From Bacteroidaceae bacterium (lineage in GTDB: Bacteria; Bacteroidota; Bacteroidia; Bacteroidales; Bacteroidaceae): a stretch of 64,000 nucleotides of DNA. A program made the translations under genes and the position numbers. The notes under the pieces were generated by a model. That model worked only from the letters and a program-made list of their open reading frames with translations, did no database searches and was not told the DNA's origin. The stretch covers positions 62,001-126,000 of the forward strand of contig JAFYYH010000016.1 of the NCBI GenBank assembly GCA_017557635.1, given 5' to 3'. Below are positions 18,601 to 27,938 of the stretch, piece after piece (the first letter of the stretch is position 1; each line of letters begins with the position of its first letter).

Positions 18601-21468
18601 ATGGAGAAGTCTAAGATTGTAGTAACAGGTGCCAGGTCCAACAACCTGAAGAACATAGATGTGGAGATTCCGCACAAGTCTCTCACGGTGGTTACCGGAC
18701 TGAGCGGAAGCGGAAAGTCTTCACTGGCATTTGACACCATCTATGCTGAGGGTCAGCGCCGTTACATCGAGACTTTCTCTGCATACGCACGCAATTTCCT
18801 GGGGAACCTTCAGCGTCCCGACGTGGACCGCATTACAGGACTGAGCCCCGTAATTTCAATTGAACAGAAGACAACCAACCGGAATCCGCGCTCTACAGTG
18901 GGTACGGTGACCGAAGTTTATGACTATCTGCGTCTGCTTTTTGCACGTGCGGGTGAGGCATTCTCATACCTGAGCGGTGAGAAGATGGTAAAGTTCACCG
19001 AGGAGCAGATAATAGACCTGATACTGAGCGACTATGACGGTCAGCGCATATATGTGCTGGCTCCGCTGGTACGCAACCGTAAGGGACACTATAAGGAACT
19101 CTTTGAGAGCATACGCCGTAAGGGATACCTGAATGTGCGTGTGGACGGCGAACTGCGCGAGGTCAAGCCCGGCATGAAACTGGACCGTTACCGCAACCAT
19201 GACATTGAGGTTGTGATAGAGAAACTGGTTGTCAATGAGAAATACAAGCACCGTCTGGCTGACAGCGTGGCTCTGGCCATGAAGCAGGGTGAGGGACTGA
19301 TGATGGTTCTCTCAATGCCCAAGGAGACCATTCCCGGCCGCCCGGAGCCCGGAGTGCTGCGTCACTACAGCAAGCGACTGATGTGCCCTGTAACAGGACT
19401 CTCATACCGCGAACCCGCTTCGCACAACTTCTCATTCAACTCGCCGCAGGGATTCTGCCCCAAGTGCAAGGGCCTGGGTTACATATCGGCCGTTGACGAG
19501 GAGAAGGTTATACCAGACCGCTCGCTTTCAGTGCGTCAGGGTGCCATAGCCCCGTTGGGCACATTTAAGAATACGCTAATATTCAGGCAGATAACAGCTC
19601 TGCTTGCCAAATATGACTATACGCTCGACACTCCCATATCAGAGATGACCAATGATGTGATCGAGGAACTCCTGAACGGTTGTGACGAACGCATCAAGGT
19701 ACAGATAACCGGTATCAACAGCGAGGCCGATGCCGTATTCATGGAGTATGAGGGCATATTCAAGTATGTGCGCTCTCTTCAGCAGCAGACAGACCTGACG
19801 GCTGCCGAGCAAAAGTGGGCCGATCAGTTTGCTGTAACCCGTGTCTGCCCTGAGTGCGGCGGTGCCCGACTGAACAAGGAGGCTCTGAACTTCCGCATTG
19901 ACGGCAAGAACATCTACGAACTGGCTTCGATGGACATTCAGGACCTCTATGAGTGGTGCTGCAATGTGGAGCCCCGCCTGAGTGAGCGTCAGCGTACCAT
20001 AGCATCCGAGATTCTCAAGGAGATACGTACCAGACTCAGTTTCATGCTTGAGGTGGGCCTGGATTACCTGTCTCTGAACCGTCCGGCAGAGTCACTTTCC
20101 GGCGGTGAGGAGCAGCGCATACGTCTGGCTACGCAGATCGGCTCCAAACTGGTCAATGTACTCTATATTCTTGACGAGCCGAGCATCGGCCTTCATCAGA
20201 GAGACAACGTTCGTCTGATTGAATCTCTCAAACAGTTGCGTGACGGCGGCAACACCGTTCTTGTGGTGGAGCATGACCGTGACATGATGCTGGCTGCTGA
20301 CTGGATAATTGACCTGGGTCCGCGTGCCGGCCGCAAGGGTGGTGAGGTGGTGTTCCAGGGAACCATCGGTGACATGCTCAAGACCGAGACCCTGACTGCC
20401 GGTTATCTGAACGGCAAACTTGATACCGCATCCGGCAACCTGTCTGACCGCCGTGAAGGCAACGGAGAGAGCATTGTGCTGCACGGCTGCCGCGGCAACA
20501 ACCTTAAGGGTATTGACGTGGAGTTCCCGCTGGGCAAACTCATCTGCGTGACGGGTGTATCGGGCAGCGGCAAGTCAACCCTGGTCAACGAGACTCTGCA
20601 GCCCATTCTCTCGCAGCGTTTCTATCATTCATTGAAAGAACCGCTTGCATATGACTCAATAGAAGGCATTGAACTCATTGATAAGGTGGTTGATGTGGAC
20701 CAGTCGCCCATAGGCCGTTCACCCCGTTCCAACCCCGCCACATATACCGGTGTATTCAGCGATATCCGACAGCTCTTTGTTGAACTTCCGGAGTCCAAGA
20801 TACGTGCCTACAAGCCGGGCCGATTCTCATTCAATGTATCCGGAGGCCGATGCGAGGCCTGCGGCGGAAACGGCTACAAGACCATTGAGATGAATTTCCT
20901 GCCCGACGTGATGGTTCCCTGTGAGGTCTGCCACGGCAAGCGTTACAACCGTGAGACCCTTGAGGTCCGCTACAAGGGCAAGTCCATAGCCGATGTTCTT
21001 GACATGACGATCAACATGGCTGTTGAGTTCTTCGAGAACGTTCCTACCATACTTAACAAGATAAAGGTGCTGCAGGATGTGGGCCTGGGTTATCTCAAGC
21101 TGGGACAGCCCTCCACCACGATATCAGGCGGTGAGAGCCAGCGTGTGAAACTGGCTACGGAACTTGCCAAACGCGATACAGGCAGTACTCTGTACATCCT
21201 TGACGAGCCTACCACAGGACTCCACTTTGAGGATATCCGCGTGCTTATGAACGTGCTTAACCGTCTGGTTGACAAGGGTAACACCGTAATAGTCATTGAG
21301 CATAACATGGATGTAATCAAACAGGCCGACTGGGTCATTGACATCGGCCCCGAAGGCGGTCGCGGCGGCGGTATGATCGTTGCTCAGGGCACTCCCGAGC
21401 AGGTTGCAGCCTCCGGGAAGGGCTACACTTCTAAATTCCTCGCTGAGGAACTAATCAGAGAGAAATAG
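18601..21468 (+). CDS. uvrA: UvrABC excinuclease subunit A
   Basis: A 955-residue UvrA with two ABC ATPase modules: Walker A GLSGSGKSS near residue 33 and GVSGSGKST near residue 656, and signature motifs LSGGEEQR and SGGESQR. The C-terminal zinc finger is intact (CEACG...CEVCHG, about 755-785). The first zinc-binding site reads CPVTG...CPKC, lacking one cysteine of the usual CxxC pair, a variation I recall in Bacteroidetes UvrA. It scans DNA for lesions and loads UvrB. The ATG at 18601 is chosen over a TTG at 18595. The last three codons lie in a 30-bp inverted repeat arm. Confidence 0.97.
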   Translation: MEKSKIVVTGARSNNLKNIDVEIPHKSLTVVTGLSGSGKSSLAFDTIYAEGQRRYIETFSAYARNFLGNLQRPDVDRITGLSPVISIEQKTTNRNPRSTVGTVTEVYDYLRLLFARAGEAFSYLSGEKMVKFTEEQIIDLILSDYDGQRIYVLAPLVRNRKGHYKELFESIRRKGYLNVRVDGELREVKPGMKLDRYRNHDIEVVIEKLVVNEKYKHRLADSVALAMKQGEGLMMVLSMPKETIPGRPEPGVLRHYSKRLMCPVTGLSYREPASHNFSFNSPQGFCPKCKGLGYISAVDEEKVIPDRSLSVRQGAIAPLGTFKNTLIFRQITALLAKYDYTLDTPISEMTNDVIEELLNGCDERIKVQITGINSEADAVFMEYEGIFKYVRSLQQQTDLTAAEQKWADQFAVTRVCPECGGARLNKEALNFRIDGKNIYELASMDIQDLYEWCCNVEPRLSERQRTIASEILKEIRTRLSFMLEVGLDYLSLNRPAESLSGGEEQRIRLATQIGSKLVNVLYILDEPSIGLHQRDNVRLIESLKQLRDGGNTVLVVEHDRDMMLAADWIIDLGPRAGRKGGEVVFQGTIGDMLKTETLTAGYLNGKLDTASGNLSDRREGNGESIVLHGCRGNNLKGIDVEFPLGKLICVTGVSGSGKSTLVNETLQPILSQRFYHSLKEPLAYDSIEGIELIDKVVDVDQSPIGRSPRSNPATYTGVFSDIRQLFVELPESKIRAYKPGRFSFNVSGGRCEACGGNGYKTIEMNFLPDVMVPCEVCHGKRYNRETLEVRYKGKSIADVLDMTINMAVEFFENVPTILNKIKVLQDVGLGYLKLGQPSTTISGGESQRVKLATELAKRDTGSTLYILDEPTTGLHFEDIRVLMNVLNRLVDKGNTVIVIEHNMDVIKQADWVIDIGPEGGRGGGMIVAQGTPEQVAASGKGYTSKFLAEELIREK

Positions 21469-21651
21469 TATAAAAAAGGGGGTATACCCCTCCGGGAGAA
21501 TGCCCTCCCACAACATCTTGTATCTATTTCGAAACTGTGAGCAAGCTCCCAGTTCCAAAATAGCTACAACCTGTCGCGGGCCCCTCCCACTGGTCACGCG
21601 TGGGTGCGAGACTCCCTGAGAGGTATACCCCCTTTTTTATACTATTTCTCT
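21459..21651. repeat. 193-bp near-palindromic element spanning two convergent stop codons
   Basis: Arms 21459-21488 and 21622-21651 are perfect 30-nt inverted repeats; allowing two mismatches they extend to 40 nt each (to 21498 and from 21612). Both TAG stop codons (uvrA 21466-21468 and the methyltransferase gene 21642-21644) are inside the arms at mirrored positions. The interior folds again: 21519-21537 pairs with 21550-21568 (three mismatches, apical GAGCAAGCTC), and CCCAC at 21586-21590 pairs with GTGGG at 21600-21604. It may act as a bidirectional terminator, but it is far larger than needed. It could be a mobile palindromic element. Confidence 0.85.
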
Positions 21652-22844
21652 TTTTGGAGGTTTAGCAAAACTCGCTTGCCGTCTTTTAGGGTGGTGGCAA
21701 TGAGGTAGCGAGGGCCTCCGTCGCGGAGTTTCAGTTTCTGCTGTAGCGCAGGGGCGGTTTCGGGGAAGTTGCGGACGGAGAGATTGGCTTGGGTCTTGGT
21801 TAAGGCAGACAACGATCTTTTGTCAAACGGAATAATTCCTTCAATTTTGAATATACGGCCGGGGAATGACTCCGGCTTTTCTTTGCTCCAGAAGAGATGG
21901 GTGTCCAGATGGAGCAGGGCGGTACCGGTCTGTGCGGCTATTGTGCGGAATAGGGCGCTTTTCATATATGGGGCCGATGGCTCTGAGATATAAGTGCCGG
22001 GTAGCAGTTGCTCCGGGGCTGCAATGGGCAGAGGCAGGGCGTTATCGGCGCTTTTGGCCGATGAAACCGCCATTTCCGGCGTTCCGTCAGCATTGATATC
22101 GACGGCCTTGATGACAGGTTCTTGAGAATAGCCGCGCTCCAGGATGAACACCAATTCCTTGCATTCACCCTCCAAACCAATTATCAGGATGCGGCTTACG
22201 TTTCTGAGCTCTGTTAGCGCACGGCTTATGTCGAGCATGGGTGAGAGCTTGACCATGACGTATTTTGCTGCTTTCAACAGGTTGTCCTGAAGAGCTTTGA
22301 TATCAGGTTGACAGTCTGATATGGATACCACTTTGCGGCCTGCGCCGTCACGTCTTGCGGGGTCAAGATACAGCAGGTCAAAGGTGCCTTGTTGTGCTAT
22401 GAAATCCTCTGCTGATCCGCATGTGACAGCAATATCGGAACGTTGTAAAACCTTGTAGTTGTTTAATGCTATGTCACAAAGTTCACTGGACATCTCGTTG
22501 TAGCAGGTGCTGGAGGCACTCCTTGAGATAAAGAAGCAATCTACTCCGAATCCGCCGGTGAGATCGGCCATTTTGAAATCCTTGCCTATGAACTGTTCTA
22601 CGACTGATGCTTTGTATTGTGCTATGTACTGTGACGTGCACTGCTCCATAGACAGATGCCTGGGATAGATGACGCCATCTGTATCGGCCCAAAGCGGCAG
22701 TTTGGATTTGGCGGCCTGCCATCCTGATATCTGCGTCAGAGCGTACTGTAAATCAATTTCTTTGGGATGGCTGGCAAGAGCTAGTTTGCGGACATCGTCA
22801 GTTCGGTGCTCGCGGATAAAATGTTCTGTCTTATTGTTTTCCAT
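21642..22844 (-). CDS. Class I SAM-dependent methyltransferase with THUMP-like C-terminal domain
   Basis: A 400-residue protein. A Rossmann methyltransferase core begins near residue 95 with DLTGGFGVD (motif I) and continues with YLDPARRDGAGRK (motif IV region, about 170-182). The C-terminal third resembles the THUMP-like domain of this Bacteroidetes family, thought to act on RNA; the substrate is unknown. The ATG at 22844 is chosen over a TTG at 22868. The final codons fall within the palindrome at 21459-21651. It is divergent from the lipoprotein genes at 22926. Confidence 0.75.
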   Translation of the reverse strand: MENNKTEHFIREHRTDDVRKLALASHPKEIDLQYALTQISGWQAAKSKLPLWADTDGVIYPRHLSMEQCTSQYIAQYKASVVEQFIGKDFKMADLTGGFGVDCFFISRSASSTCYNEMSSELCDIALNNYKVLQRSDIAVTCGSAEDFIAQQGTFDLLYLDPARRDGAGRKVVSISDCQPDIKALQDNLLKAAKYVMVKLSPMLDISRALTELRNVSRILIIGLEGECKELVFILERGYSQEPVIKAVDINADGTPEMAVSSAKSADNALPLPIAAPEQLLPGTYISEPSAPYMKSALFRTIAAQTGTALLHLDTHLFWSKEKPESFPGRIFKIEGIIPFDKRSLSALTKTQANLSVRNFPETAPALQQKLKLRDGGPRYLIATTLKDGKRVLLNLQKEK

Positions 22845-22884
22845 CCCTTTTTGGATTTGCAGTCCCAAATTTAGGAAAATAGTG

Positions 22885-22892
22885 CAACTTTG
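22885..22892 (+). promoter_or_regulatory. -7-like box (CAACTTTG) for the lipoprotein pair
   Basis: A one-mismatch TAnnTTTG box ending 33 nt before the ATG at 22926, followed by C as in many boxes here. Confidence 0.4.
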
Positions 22893-22925
22893 CTTAATTT
22901 CACACCATTAAACCAGAAATGCTTT

Positions 22926-23549
22926 ATGAAGAAACTTCTTTTTGCACTTGCCGGCATGTTGGCATTGGTGTCATGCAGCGCCAGGAATAACTCTCAGGTC
23001 CTTGCTCACGAGATTGACTCTTTAATGATTGATCGGTTTTATTATGCTAAACGTCCTCATACATACAGGATAGCCGATACGCAGACCATTTCCGGCATGG
23101 AAACGGGTAACTATTCAGTCAATTGGTATGTGGATACTGAAGAATGGGATTTTGACCCTGAAACCAATCATATTTTCGCAAAAATAGAATTCAAAAAAGG
23201 AAACAAGATTCTGGAGTCATTTGTTGACGACGAAGGATGGTCTTATTTTGGAGTTGAGAATTCAAAGACAATAATGTTCAAATCATTCAGGATTGATGAT
23301 GATTGCACTGCTGTGGTATTCAGGGGTGGAGCATATGCCGCAGGAGTACCTAATCTTACAATCTTTGCTGTATCCGGAAATGATGTAAAAGTTGTATTTA
23401 ACAAGGAGTATTTTATCGGAAAGGTTGATAATGACAGAATCACAATCCAAAAAGAATATAACGGCCCTGAGTTAGGCCATATAACCATATCAGATGGACA
23501 TATTTCAATTGTCACCGATGAATATCCTACAGGTAAAACAATATATTAG
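22926..23549 (+). CDS. Hypothetical lipoprotein
   Basis: A 207-residue lipoprotein of no family I recognise. The signal peptide MKKLLFALAGMLALVSC has a clear lipobox (Cys17). The mature part is predicted mostly beta-strand, with many charged residues and no conserved catalytic motif that I can see. Its signal peptide is nearly the same as that of the esterase that follows 4 nt after its stop, suggesting local duplication of the 5' end or a shared origin. It is probably co-transcribed with the esterase. Confidence 0.7.
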   Translation: MKKLLFALAGMLALVSCSARNNSQVLAHEIDSLMIDRFYYAKRPHTYRIADTQTISGMETGNYSVNWYVDTEEWDFDPETNHIFAKIEFKKGNKILESFVDDEGWSYFGVENSKTIMFKSFRIDDDCTAVVFRGGAYAAGVPNLTIFAVSGNDVKVVFNKEYFIGKVDNDRITIQKEYNGPELGHITISDGHISIVTDEYPTGKTIY

Positions 23550-23553
23550 CATT

Positions 23554-25044
23554 ATGAAGAAACTGTTTTTTGCATTGGCCGGCATGCTGACACTTGTGGC
23601 GTGCGGCACAAATGATAACGGTCCCGTCCTTACCATTGAGGGAGGACAGATTCAGGGCGTTGCTGCTGATATCAAGGGAGTTACCGTTTATCGTGGTATT
23701 CCGTTTGCTGCACCTCCTATAGGAGAGAACCGCTGGAAGGCTCCGCAGCCTGTTGTTCCATGGGAAGGCGTAAGACTGTGTGACAAGTTCGGTCATCCGC
23801 CATTCCAGGCAGCCCATTATCCCGGCGGCTACACCACTGAGTGGGGTTACGGCGATGAGGCTCCTTACAGCGAGGATTGCCTTTACCTGAACGTATGGAC
23901 CAAGAAACCGGGTCAGACCGATGCCAAGCTGCCTGTTGCCATCTGGATATTCGGCGGCGGCATGCGTGAAGGCTGGGGTTCGGAGCCTGAGTTTGACGGT
24001 CAGGAGTGGGCCAACAAGGATGTTGTGCTGGTTTCATTCAACTACCGTGTAGGTCCGTTCGGATTCTTTGCACATCCTGAACTTTCTGCCGAGGATCCTG
24101 AGCATGCAACAGGAAACTGGGGTACTCTGGACCAGATTGAGGCTATGAAGTGGGTCAAGAAGAACATCGCTCAGTTTGGCGGTGATCCTGATAACGTGAT
24201 GATATTCGGACAGAGCGCCGGATCACGCAGCGTCAAGTTCCTCTGCTCATCACCGCTGACCAAGGGCCTGTTCAACAAGGCTGTAATCATGAGCGGAAGC
24301 GGACTGGTTAAGCCCCGTCCTCAGAGCGCTACAGCACCTATGGGACGTGGAATGGGCATGGGTATGGGTATGCCGCAGCAGGGCATGACCACATTGGCTG
24401 ATGCCGAGGCATCGACCAAGGAGGTATGTGACTGGGCAAACATGACTACTCTGCGTCAGCTGCGTAATGCCAGCACCGAGACCATATTCGCTATGGCTAC
24501 TCTCTACACCAATGTTACCGGAAAGCGCAGCGTCCTGACTGCTTCACCCATATCACCTTATATTGACGGATATGTTCTGAAAGAGTCATTTGATGATGCA
24601 TGCCTGGACGGTTCTCTGGCTCAGGTTCCTTATCTGATTGGCTACACTCTGAATGATGCTGGCAATATGGGAACCCAGATTGCTGATTTCTGTATCAACC
24701 GCGAGGAGATGGGCGGCAAGGCATACGCTTATCAGTTTGCCCGTCCGCTGCCCGGTGAGAATCCTCTGGTAACCAACAGACTGCGTGGCGCGTTCCACTC
24801 ATCGGACCTCTGGTTCGTATTCAAGTCATTGAAGCATTGCTGGCGTCCCTGGACCCAGGGTGACTGGGATCTGTCTGAGAAGATGCTGACTGCATGGTCC
24901 AACTTTGCCAAGTACGGTGATCCCTGTGGTCCCGACGGCGGCGAATGGAAACCGTTCACTCAGGACAATCAGCAGTTCATGATCTTCAAGCTGGATGAGA
25001 ATGACGTGGAAGCATCGGAACTGGGCAATCCGCTTGCCAGATAA
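23554..25044 (+). CDS. Type B carboxylesterase lipoprotein
   Basis: A 496-residue lipoprotein (lipobox LVAC, Cys17) with the type B carboxylesterase fold: YRGIPFAAPP near residue 46, EDCLYLNVW near 107, and the nucleophile elbow GQSAGS with Ser221. The acid is probably the Asp in YTLNDAGNMG, where most family members have Glu; the His is in AFHSSDLW. The oxyanion segment reads IFGGGMREG. Residues ~263-276 carry a methionine-glycine run (GMGMGMGM) not expected in this family. It would hydrolyse an ester at the cell surface or in the periplasm; the substrate is unknown. Confidence 0.85.
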   Translation: MKKLFFALAGMLTLVACGTNDNGPVLTIEGGQIQGVAADIKGVTVYRGIPFAAPPIGENRWKAPQPVVPWEGVRLCDKFGHPPFQAAHYPGGYTTEWGYGDEAPYSEDCLYLNVWTKKPGQTDAKLPVAIWIFGGGMREGWGSEPEFDGQEWANKDVVLVSFNYRVGPFGFFAHPELSAEDPEHATGNWGTLDQIEAMKWVKKNIAQFGGDPDNVMIFGQSAGSRSVKFLCSSPLTKGLFNKAVIMSGSGLVKPRPQSATAPMGRGMGMGMGMPQQGMTTLADAEASTKEVCDWANMTTLRQLRNASTETIFAMATLYTNVTGKRSVLTASPISPYIDGYVLKESFDDACLDGSLAQVPYLIGYTLNDAGNMGTQIADFCINREEMGGKAYAYQFARPLPGENPLVTNRLRGAFHSSDLWFVFKSLKHCWRPWTQGDWDLSEKMLTAWSNFAKYGDPCGPDGGEWKPFTQDNQQFMIFKLDENDVEASELGNPLAR

Positions 25045-25056
25045 CCGGGCACTGAT

Positions 25057-27933
25057 TTAATTGCGGCCGCAGAGACTTTTGAAATCACAGTTCTTGCAGG
25101 CCTCATCATCATCTGTGGGCTCAAAGGGAATATCGGGATTGAATATCTCAGAGATTATCCCTTTGAGCCTTTCTTCAAACTCCTGTCCGCACTGGGTCTT
25201 GTAATCATAGATCACATTGTTGCCTATGCTGTAATAGATATCCTCCTTTACAGGCTTTGAGGATGATCTGGTAAACAGCAGGACCGGTGCAAGTTTATGT
25301 GCGCTGTATTTGGCCTGATGGCTCATTATACAGGCATAGTACAGAATCTGGAATGCCTGGCTGTTGCGATACTTGTATTTGGTGGGAGGGAACAGGTCGT
25401 TTATGGATTTAGGCATACCCTTATCCTTTCCGGTCTTGTAATCGACAATCCGCAGTATTCCGTCCTTGCTGTCCATTCGGTCAATAATTCCCTTGAGACG
25501 GACGGTGTACTGGCTTCCCTTATTCAGTGGATCATCAACCTGGATAGGTAATTCATATTGCTTGGATTCACTGGCTTCATACTTGAACGGGGCATACAGA
25601 TCAGCGTCCATCTGAAGTATCTGACGGAGGTACTGCACAATAACCTCGTAGTTTATGGACTGTATGCCGCTGTAATCGGCCAGGGCAATCTGCTTCTCAT
25701 CAAAATAATCTTCAGTGAAAGCCTGCTTTACAAATCCTGTCAGGCGTTGTTTGTCCTTTAGCAATGACTCGATAGCCTCACGGGTTATAGTGCCTCCTCC
25801 CTGTGATGCAAGTTCATTGTATGCAAGCTCAGCGCTCTTGTGGAACAGCGTTCCGAACATTGCATAGTCAATCTCTGTGTCAGTGTCATCGGGCTTTCTG
25901 AGGCCTGCAATCTGAGCCAGATAGTACTTGAGCTTGCAGTCCATATACTTGTTCAGGGCAGATGGCGACAGGGTGGTCTCCTGATACGTACGGCAGAGTT
26001 GCTCAAGGACTTCAGGGGTCTTGCTTACTGATAAGACTGTCGGTGCTGAGTCTGTGCGGTCGGATTTGAGCAGCTTGCGTTCTATGTCACGTCCGCTTAC
26101 AATGAGCTGCAGCAGGTAACGTGATATCTGGCCTTTGCCTATTCCGGGTGCATCGGCATTGCCGTTATAGACCATCGTAACGTTATCGGCGCGCTGTATC
26201 AGATGGTGGAAATTGTACGATGAAACGGCGCTTTTATCCTGTAAAGTGGTAAGTCCGAACGCCAGACGGATGTTATACGGTATGAATGATGCGTTCTGTC
26301 CGGATTTGGGCAGGGTTCCCTCCTGCGCCGACAGCAGCAGTACATTCTTGAAGTCAAGGTTACGGGTCTCAATAAGTCCCATAATCTGCATGCCTACGGC
26401 CGGTTCTCCATGGAACGGAACGGTGGTAGAGGAGAGTATGGAGCGTATCAGGCGGCACAATGTCTCGGTCTGCAGTTGCAGGCCACCTTGTTCTACGAGT
26501 GAGTGCAGACGGCTTATCTGCGTGTAGATGCGGTATAATGCTTCCTGGTTGAGCGGCTGGAAGAGGGTGTCATCATCACGCTCACGAATAACCGGCACAA
26601 ATGCCTTGAGCACGGTAAGCAGGTACTGTAGCAGTGATAAATTATCGGCGGCAGGTGTGAACAGCACAGCAAGCTCTTTGCTGGCTGTGAGTGCACCGGT
26701 ATCCGGGAACATACGGCGTGATTTGCGCAGTTCTTCAAGTATGGTGAGCGCATCCTTTGACAGTGCGGCTGTCATGGGGTTGCCCAATACACGACTCAGT
26801 GTCTGTATGCTGTAACGTCCCTTGTTGCGTGCTGCAAGACGCTGCATGTCAAGCAGGGCCGATACCAGACTGTAGAGCGGGGTCTCAGTCAGGTTATAAC
26901 CCATGGTGATGTTGACATTGGCAATCCTGTCCTGCGGAACGCTGTGCAGAACGGGTTGCAGCAGGGACTCATCGGCCAGGACTATTGCGGTCTCGCGGCC
27001 GGCTTTGCCTTCAAGTCCCAGTGAATCAAGCCATTGCGGAATAAAGCGTGCCTGGGCGTTATCGGTCGATGTCTCAACGATGGTGAGTTTGGCCTTGTGC
27101 AAGCTCTGGAAGAGCTCGGCAGGCAGTTCGTTGGGGAATTCCTTGAGATTGTCCCTTAAGAAACGTCCTGCTTCATGGTGCATGCTGCCCTCCGTGTAAG
27201 AGGGGTCATAATCCCAATAGAACATTGCTTTGCCTGCACTCCGGATCGCACGGAACAGAGCCCTTTCGGCCTTGTCCAGGCTGTTGAATCCCACAAAAGC
27301 GTATTTGCGGGCTGTAAATTTGCCCGGATCTATGTTTTCAATGACCCTGCGCTGAATCATTCCGTTATAGCCGATTCCCTTTTCCGCCAGTAACGCTGTA
27401 AACCGGTTGTAGATATTGCCGAGTATGCTCCAGATAGCAGTATGGTTCTTCTTGAGAGCGGTGGGTTTGGAGTTCTTCATCTCGCCGAAGAACTGTTCCA
27501 AAGCCTTGGTCTGCTCCGGGGTCAGGAATGAGAGGTCTGTCATATCCTTTTGTTCGCGGAGTAGGCTAAACAATTGATCTGCAGGGGCTAAGTTGCGGTC
27601 TATGTCATCAAAATCGGCAAGCATGAGTTCGCCCCATGACCAAAAACTGTCAAGAGATTCCTCGGAATGTAACTCCTCCTGATAGATCTTATGGAGTAGG
27701 GTGACCATCTCGATGCGGTCAGCCGGACGCAGGTCAGACTGAGAACGGAACAGGTCCTCGATCGTAGTGTACCCAGGTGACCATACAGGTTGCGCACAGC
27801 AACTTGACAGGTTGTCGTCAAAGAACAGCCTAGCGCGGCGGTTAGGGAATACCACCGTAACATCAGCCAGTCCGTTCTCGGCACCGAACTTGCTGTAAAG
27901 GTCCTCTGCTACTATCTTAAGGAACGGTTCCAT
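25057..27933 (-). CDS. addB: AddB-like PD-(D/E)XK nuclease/inactivated helicase subunit
   Basis: A 958-residue protein resembling AddB. The helicase-like N-terminal part is degenerate. The C-terminal RecB-type nuclease carries GIIDRMD...IVDYKTGKD (about residues 820-845) and a QAFQILYYA motif. An iron-sulfur cluster is predicted from one cysteine ahead of the nuclease (MDCKLKYYL) and three near the end (CKNCDFKSLC). With AddA it would resect double-strand breaks. The ATG at 27933 lies 5 nt after the upstream stop, so it is the last gene of a four-gene operon; an alternative TTG at 27960 overlaps the previous gene. Confidence 0.83.
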   Translation of the reverse strand: MEPFLKIVAEDLYSKFGAENGLADVTVVFPNRRARLFFDDNLSSCCAQPVWSPGYTTIEDLFRSQSDLRPADRIEMVTLLHKIYQEELHSEESLDSFWSWGELMLADFDDIDRNLAPADQLFSLLREQKDMTDLSFLTPEQTKALEQFFGEMKNSKPTALKKNHTAIWSILGNIYNRFTALLAEKGIGYNGMIQRRVIENIDPGKFTARKYAFVGFNSLDKAERALFRAIRSAGKAMFYWDYDPSYTEGSMHHEAGRFLRDNLKEFPNELPAELFQSLHKAKLTIVETSTDNAQARFIPQWLDSLGLEGKAGRETAIVLADESLLQPVLHSVPQDRIANVNITMGYNLTETPLYSLVSALLDMQRLAARNKGRYSIQTLSRVLGNPMTAALSKDALTILEELRKSRRMFPDTGALTASKELAVLFTPAADNLSLLQYLLTVLKAFVPVIRERDDDTLFQPLNQEALYRIYTQISRLHSLVEQGGLQLQTETLCRLIRSILSSTTVPFHGEPAVGMQIMGLIETRNLDFKNVLLLSAQEGTLPKSGQNASFIPYNIRLAFGLTTLQDKSAVSSYNFHHLIQRADNVTMVYNGNADAPGIGKGQISRYLLQLIVSGRDIERKLLKSDRTDSAPTVLSVSKTPEVLEQLCRTYQETTLSPSALNKYMDCKLKYYLAQIAGLRKPDDTDTEIDYAMFGTLFHKSAELAYNELASQGGGTITREAIESLLKDKQRLTGFVKQAFTEDYFDEKQIALADYSGIQSINYEVIVQYLRQILQMDADLYAPFKYEASESKQYELPIQVDDPLNKGSQYTVRLKGIIDRMDSKDGILRIVDYKTGKDKGMPKSINDLFPPTKYKYRNSQAFQILYYACIMSHQAKYSAHKLAPVLLFTRSSSKPVKEDIYYSIGNNVIYDYKTQCGQEFEERLKGIISEIFNPDIPFEPTDDDEACKNCDFKSLCGRN

Positions 27934-27938
27934 AGTCT

